From contig CANHNG010000047.1 of assembly GCA_947461915.1 (NCBI GenBank), forward strand, positions 1 to 9,068: a stretch of 9,068 bases of DNA, in the 5' to 3' direction. Under the pieces are notes generated by a model. That model made no database searches. It saw nothing but the letters and a program-made list of their open reading frames with translations, and was not told the DNA's origin. A program made the position numbers and the translations under genes. Origin of the DNA: Flavobacteriaceae bacterium. GTDB taxonomy: Bacteria; Bacteroidota; Bacteroidia; Flavobacteriales; Flavobacteriaceae. Shown here piece after piece: positions 6,039 to 9,068 of this stretch. Within the stretch, counting starts at the first letter, position 1; every line of letters starts with the position of its first letter.

Positions 6039-6083
6039 TGTGCCACGAATGTCCACGCATTTGTTGGCACATTTGATTTTTTT
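6039..6083 (+). terminator. Rho-independent terminator of the sulfur operon
   Basis: TGTGCCA (6039-6045) pairs with TGGCACA (6065-6071), and an inner AATG/CATT pair (6048-6051 with 6058-6061) extends the hairpin. TTTGA and seven T residues follow (6072-6083). It starts 26 bases after the last stop codon. Confidence 0.8.
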
Positions 6084-6199
6084 GCAACTACGCAATTCAG
6101 CACTAAAAAAATTAAAAGAGCCACCAAGCCAACGCACAAGGACTGTGCAGACATCCTGCAAACTTCACACAGCTGACCGTTGACCGAAAGAAGGACAGC
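6084..6199. other. Non-coding spacer before attC-like copy 2
   Basis: No gene is seen here. The stretch contains the 10-mer AAGCCAACGC (6126-6135) shared with 208-217, and A/C-rich sequence like the leader at 153-326. Only the composition and this shared word link the two spacers. Confidence 0.35.
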
Positions 6200-6330
6200 A
6201 CATAACAGCGGTTTGGCAAAAGTGGCGGTTCAGTGCTTCGTATGACAGTTTTTCGTAAATTTGAAGTGTATGCTTCGTATGAAATTCAGTGGTAAAATCG
6301 CCAACTTCTTAAACCCGAAAAACGTTATGC
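6200..6330 (+). repeat. attC-like inverted-repeat element, copy 2
   Basis: Outer arms CATAAC (6201-6206) and GTTATG (6324-6329) pair. Bases 6202-6303 match copy 1 (23-125) with one substitution and one single-base deletion, including both TGCTTCGTATGA words (6234-6245, 6271-6282). The right arm (6303-6323) has diverged strongly, so the L-box pairing is poor although the terminal GTTATGC is kept. The two near-identical copies stand as direct repeats around the sulfur island. Confidence 0.6.
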
Positions 6331-6371
6331 ATCAGCTTAAAAACCACTCCCGATAAAAAATCCTAACCATT

Positions 6372-6405
6372 GTTTCTATATTTAGAAACTTTTATTGTAT
6401 ATTTG
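6372..6405 (+). promoter_or_regulatory. Toxin-antitoxin promoter with palindromic operator
   Basis: GTTTCTA (6372-6378) and TAGAAAC (6383-6389) are perfect inverted copies around TATT. A TATATTTG box (6398-6405), an exact TAnnTTTG match, begins eight bases later. The palindrome covers the region where the -33 element would be. This is where an HTH antitoxin would bind to repress its own operon. The predicted start of transcription, about 6410, leaves a leader of about 20 bases to a GTG at 6431. Confidence 0.55.
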
Positions 6406-6430
6406 TATTATCAATAACAATAAATAAACT

Positions 6431-6767
6431 GTGAGGTATTTCGAAACTATTTTTATGCAATAGGTGAATGTATTCGTCTCCAAACTTGATAAGAAAATTG
6501 TGAAAAAAATAATTTACAATATTGACAATGCCGAACAGACAAATGACCCAAAACTTTTTAAAAAACTTCAAAATGATATTTGGGAATTTAGAACTTCACA
6601 CTCAGGAGTACAAGTAAGATTGTTAGCTTTTTGGGACAAGACAAATAACAAAAATACTTTGGTCGTTGCGACACACGGTTTTATTAAAAAAGTTGACAAA
6701 GTTCCAAAAGGAGAAATTGACCGAGCTTTTAGATTAAAGGATAAATATTTTAACAATAAATTAATAA
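6431..6767 (+). pseudogene. HigB/RelE-type toxin reading frame with nonsense and stop-loss lesions
   Basis: From GTG 6431 the frame reads VRYFETIFMQ, then TAG at 6461-6463, then VNVFVSKLDKK and on through a phage-Gp49/HigB-like toxin body. The first ten residues resemble the normal N-terminal strand of such toxins, and the promoter at 6398 serves this GTG, so the TAG looks like a nonsense mutation of codon 11. The body includes LQVRLLAFWD-type sequence (VQVRLLAFWDKT) and VVATHGFIKKVDKVP, conserved in the family. At the far end, AACAATAAA is followed by TTAATAA; removing one T at 6761-6762 would give NNK followed by TAATAA. Translation restarting at GTG 6464 would yield a toxin lacking its first strand. 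A real variant and an assembly error are both possible. Confidence 0.6.
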
Positions 6768-7102
6768 AAATAATCATGGAAACTAAAAAAATGAAAACTT
6801 ATACTTTAGAAGAAATGAAGGATAAGTATGTTTGTAAAGTTGGAACAAATGAGCGAGAAGAATACGAATATGAGTTGAGCATGGACATTTTGGGTAAAAT
6901 GATTAAGTCTGCTCGGCAGGAACGACATTTAACACAAGAAGAACTTGGAAAAATGGTTGGAGTGCAAAAAGCTCAAATTTCCAAATTGGAAAATAGCGCT
7001 AACAGTGCAACAATTGAAACTATTTTAAAGGTATTTAAGGCATTAAAAGCTGAAATTAACTTCAACGTGAAACTCGAGAAAAACTTCATAAAGCTTGCTT
7101 AA
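6464..7102 (+). CDS. Toxin-body/XRE-antitoxin in-frame fusion (HigBA-like)
   Basis: The uninterrupted frame encodes 212 residues from a GTG directly after the TAG codon. Residues 1 to about 99 are the HigB/RelE-like toxin body; residues 105 or 110 to 212 are the antitoxin. The antitoxin begins with MKTYTLEEMKDKYVCKVG (110-127) and has an XRE helix-turn-helix at about 143-200 (LTQEELGKMVGVQKAQISKLE at 156-176). In relatives the two are separate proteins, toxin first. The antitoxin alone could start at ATG 6776 or 6791 (108 or 103 residues), which may be the main functional product. The stop lies 15 bases before the next attC-like element, as is usual for integron cassette genes, among which toxin-antitoxin pairs are common. 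Confidence 0.75.
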   Translation: MNVFVSKLDKKIVKKIIYNIDNAEQTNDPKLFKKLQNDIWEFRTSHSGVQVRLLAFWDKTNNKNTLVVATHGFIKKVDKVPKGEIDRAFRLKDKYFNNKLIKIIMETKKMKTYTLEEMKDKYVCKVGTNEREEYEYELSMDILGKMIKSARQERHLTQEELGKMVGVQKAQISKLENSANSATIETILKVFKALKAEINFNVKLEKNFIKLA

Positions 7103-7117
7103 AATTTAAAGCCGAAT

Positions 7118-7249
7118 GCATAACAGCAAGCAAGCGCCAACCCGATTTTTTTCTTCGTATATACGTTCTATTGTGAAAAAATAAATCTAACTTCGACGAA
7201 ACGATTTGCATTAAAGGCGGGCCGAGCGCCTGGCAGCAAACCGTTATGC
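7118..7249 (+). repeat. attC-like inverted-repeat element, copy 3
   Basis: GCATAAC (7118-7124) pairs perfectly with GTTATGC (7243-7249). AG follows on the left and CAAACC precedes on the right, the same asymmetric spacer as copy 1. The inner arms (AGCGCCA against GAGCGCCTGGC) pair only partly. The tip carries CTTCGTAT (7153-7160), a word shared with copies 1 and 2, and a palindrome CGTATATACG (7156-7165). Its length of 132 bases equals copy 1 despite little other sequence identity. Confidence 0.6.
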
Positions 7250-7436
7250 GGCAGTTAAAAAAACGACAACGACACAGCGGACAGACACGAGAACCGCCAA
7301 AATATTTTCACAACAGTTTTTGACTGTTTGACAAATTTATTATGTAGCAATTCAAAAGGGGAGACCAGCAACCACTAAAAAAAACGGGGAGACACCGAAA
7401 AGCCTAACGAGTAGGGAAACTTTAAAAATAAATAAA
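7250..7436. other. Leader of the SHOCT-protein cassette
   Basis: No gene is seen. The stretch has TTTG at 7327-7330 but no convincing TAnnTTTG box at the right distance, so I cannot place a promoter. GGGGAGAC occurs twice (7358-7365 and 7386-7393). The bases before the next ATG are A-rich (TTTAAAAATAAATAAA), as for other genes here. Confidence 0.4.
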
Positions 7437-7964
7437 ATGAAATTACATTTTCTAACTTTTGTGCTGTCTGTCTTGATTGTAAATTTTTCTTACTCACAAG
7501 AAATAAAACATTCGGATTTAGCAACTTCCTCAAGAGGTGAGTTTACCTCTTATGTTGCAAGTGACGGTGCAGTTTATAAAATTGGCGACCGAATAAAAAT
7601 AGGAGTTCCCTCATCAAATAAGACATTTGCATTTATTACAGAAGGAGACGGACTATTGTTGCCAATTACAAATTTAACAGCAGCTTCAAGCGGACAAGAA
7701 ACAGAAATCAAAAAGATTTGGGTTGTTGGTAATAAAAGGGCTGGCTATTCGGTTTCTTTTCGCACGAAAGGCATTACAGGTTTATCAAACTATACTATTC
7801 AATTTGAAAACGCATTGTCGACAGGTGAAATTAAAGGATTTGGTAAAACTAGTGATGAGGCATTGACAGAATTGAAAAAGGCAAAAGATAAACTAGACTT
7901 AGGACTTATTACGCAAGAAGAATTTGACAAATTGAAAGCTGAATTAAGTAAATACATAAAATAA
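7437..7964 (+). CDS. Secreted protein with C-terminal SHOCT-like motif
   Basis: A 175-residue protein. Residues 1-20 are a signal peptide ending SYS before Q21. The middle part (about 35-130) is beta-rich and contains DGAVYKIGDRIKIGVPSS; I do not recognise a named domain there. The C-terminal 35 residues (about 141-174, EALTELKKAKDKLDLGLITQEEFDKLKAEL) form the short amphipathic helix pair with the GLITxEEFxxLK signature of SHOCT domains, oligomerisation modules often at protein ends. Function is unknown. It is the only gene between two attC-like elements, and its stop lies eight bases before the right-hand one. Confidence 0.8.
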   Translation: MKLHFLTFVLSVLIVNFSYSQEIKHSDLATSSRGEFTSYVASDGAVYKIGDRIKIGVPSSNKTFAFITEGDGLLLPITNLTAASSGQETEIKKIWVVGNKRAGYSVSFRTKGITGLSNYTIQFENALSTGEIKGFGKTSDEALTELKKAKDKLDLGLITQEEFDKLKAELSKYIK

Positions 7965-7972
7965 AAACCAGC

Positions 7973-8054
7973 CCATAACAGCATCTAAAAAAAATTGGCG
8001 CAACAATTACAATCGAGAGAAAGCGCCACTTTGCCTAGTGCAGAACCGTTATGT
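7973..8054 (+). repeat. attC-like inverted-repeat element, copy 4 (short form)
   Basis: CCATAAC (7973-7979) and GTTATGT (8048-8054) form the R-like arms. AG follows on the left and AGAACC precedes on the right, repeating the asymmetric spacer. TTGGCGC (7995-8001) pairs with GCGCCA (8023-8028) as the inner stem. The tip is short, giving 82 bases instead of 131-132. It lies directly after the SHOCT gene. The next bases, GCAACCCT, resemble TCAACCCT after copy 1. Confidence 0.6.
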
Positions 8055-8082
8055 GCAACCCTGTAAGACGACCAAATAAACC

Positions 8083-8117
8083 TTTGACAATTTTGACAGT
8101 CTTACACTAAACTTTTG
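8083..8117 (+). promoter_or_regulatory. Possible promoter of the esterase gene
   Basis: TTTG at 8083-8086 could serve as a -33 element and AACTTTTG (8110-8117) differs from TAnnTTTG by one base. The spacing of 23 bases is at the long end. As at 327-334, only four bases separate the box from the ATG, implying an mRNA almost without leader. Confidence 0.35.
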
Positions 8118-8121
8118 CAAA

Positions 8122-9068
8122 ATGAAAAAATTATTTTTTCTATTCTGTTTGAACTTTATTATGCTGACTTGTTGCTTCGGACAAACAGATGTTTACGACA
8201 GCATATACGTTGACAATGTTTGGAGAAAGTATAACATTCATTTACCACTTGGTTATAATTCAAACACTAACTATCCCTTAATATTAGGTTTTCATGGAGG
8301 CCAACAGGCAGCAACAAGCTCACAGGGCTGGACGGTGTTTGCATATCAGAGTAAACTCTCTGAAAAAGCTGACAGTTCGGGTTTTATTGTAGTCTATCCT
8401 GAAGGAAGAGTTTTCAATCAAAATCGGTCATGGAATGCAGGTAATTGCTGCCCACCTGCAATGAATCAAAATGTTGATGATGTAGGCTTCATTGATGATT
8501 TATTAGACACCTTATTCACAAGTTATCCAATTGACACGACCCGAGTTTACGCAACAGGTTCTTCAAATGGCGGTATGCTCTGCTACAGATTAGCTTGCGA
8601 ATTGAGCCATCGTTTTGCAGCAATAGCGCCTAATGCATGTTCCCAAATGTATTTTCCTTGCAATCCGACAAATAAAATCCCAATTATTAGCTTTCATTCA
8701 AAAGTTGACCCGATTGTATTTTACAATGGTGGTATGGGTGGTGCTCCTCCTTTGACAACTATATTTTTCTCATCACAGGACAGTACAATGAATTTATGGT
8801 CACAGAAAAACAATTGCCAGTCAAGAGACACAATTATAAATGGAAATGGAACGAATTACGACTTCATCAAACTACATAACTGTTCATGTAATGAAGAAAT
8901 TCATCATTATGCCACCACTGACGGTAGTCATAGTTGGCCAGGCGGAAATCCGAACAACAATCCTGTTTCAACTCAAATTAGTGCGACTGATTTACTTTGG
9001 TCATTTTTCCAGAATTATACATTGGGTTGCGTGACAACGGGAATAAATGACTTAAACGAAACTAAAGA
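8122..9068 (+). CDS. Secreted PHB-depolymerase/feruloyl-esterase-like hydrolase (3' end outside window)
   Basis: The frame is open from ATG 8122 to the window end, giving 315 complete codons. Residues 1-20 are a signal peptide (MKKLFFLFCLNFIMLTCCFG). The alpha/beta-hydrolase core of the LpqC/PHB-depolymerase family follows: HGG (58-60) as oxyanion-loop region, YPEG (92-95), NVDDVGFIDDLL (117-128), nucleophile elbow GSSNGGM with S148, acid D196 in HSKVDPIVFYNGG, and base H270 in DGSHSWPGG. A complete Ser-Asp-His triad is therefore present. The family cleaves esters such as poly-3-hydroxybutyrate or feruloylated polysaccharides; the exact substrate is not readable. The last residues (GINDLNETK) look like the linker before a type IX secretion C-terminal domain, which would lie beyond the edge. 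It is the gene of the fourth attC-bounded unit. Confidence 0.88.
   Translation, partial: MKKLFFLFCLNFIMLTCCFGQTDVYDSIYVDNVWRKYNIHLPLGYNSNTNYPLILGFHGGQQAATSSQGWTVFAYQSKLSEKADSSGFIVVYPEGRVFNQNRSWNAGNCCPPAMNQNVDDVGFIDDLLDTLFTSYPIDTTRVYATGSSNGGMLCYRLACELSHRFAAIAPNACSQMYFPCNPTNKIPIISFHSKVDPIVFYNGGMGGAPPLTTIFFSSQDSTMNLWSQKNNCQSRDTIINGNGTNYDFIKLHNCSCNEEIHHYATTDGSHSWPGGNPNNNPVSTQISATDLLWSFFQNYTLGCVTTGINDLNETK

Noticed and set aside
21..6330. Composite transposon bounded by the two near-identical repeats
   Set aside because: No transposase is present, the repeats are only about 130 bases, and similar elements continue regularly between later genes, which fits a cassette-type array better.
6461..6463. 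TAG read as a sense codon (alternative code or suppression)
   Set aside because: No other in-frame TAG is seen in any gene here, and ordinary TAA/TGA stops are used; a point mutation is simpler.
8840..9034. 64-codon + strand frame
   Set aside because: It is out of frame with the esterase, whose catalytic histidine motif is encoded across the same bases.

Overview
The window looks like an AT-rich Bacteroidota chromosome segment, perhaps Chitinophagales or Saprospirales-like (order is a guess). Evidence: start codons preceded by A-rich runs rather than Shine-Dalgarno sites, promoter -7 boxes of the TAnnTTTG type, a short-lipobox lipoprotein, a secreted esterase whose truncated end looks like the approach to a type IX sorting domain, and protein families typical of the phylum. 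Every gene I can support lies on the + strand.

Layout. Four imperfect inverted-repeat elements punctuate the window (21-152, 6200-6330, 7118-7249, 7973-8054). All have the same orientation, begin with a form of (C/G)ATAACAG and end with CGTTATG(C/T). Their folded form (paired R box, asymmetric spacer, paired L box, variable tip) resembles integron attC sites. The units between them are: (1) a roughly 6 kb sulfur island, 153-6199; (2) a toxin-antitoxin unit, 6331-7117; (3) a secreted SHOCT-type protein, 7250-7972; (4) a secreted PHB-depolymerase/feruloyl-esterase-like enzyme running off the right edge, from 8055. No integrase is in the window.

The sulfur island encodes a Crp/Fnr-type regulator (339-959), then a two-gene membrane unit (DUF2892 and a half-length TauE/SafE-type permease, 1201-1777), then a tightly packed ten-gene run (1850-6013): a CstB-like persulfide dioxygenase with a degenerate and an active rhodanese domain, a DUF6132-like membrane protein, an HMA-fold protein, two single-domain rhodaneses, an OsmC-type peroxidase, a small Cys-rich membrane protein, a thioredoxin, and a lipoprotein fusing rhodanese to thioredoxin. 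Together they suggest oxidation, relay, reduction and export of sulfane sulfur. Upstream of both downstream transcription units lies the same element (TTGTGTAACAAA then GT.GC.GTGCAG) exactly 15 bases before a -7-like box. This is the spacing expected if the adjacent Crp/Fnr protein activates both promoters from about -41.5. A strong terminator (6039-6083) closes the island.

The toxin-antitoxin unit carries two lesions: an in-frame TAG at codon 11 of the toxin and an apparent extra T that removes the toxin stop, so the remaining toxin sequence is fused in frame to its XRE antitoxin. A 7-bp perfect palindrome next to its promoter is a likely autoregulatory operator.
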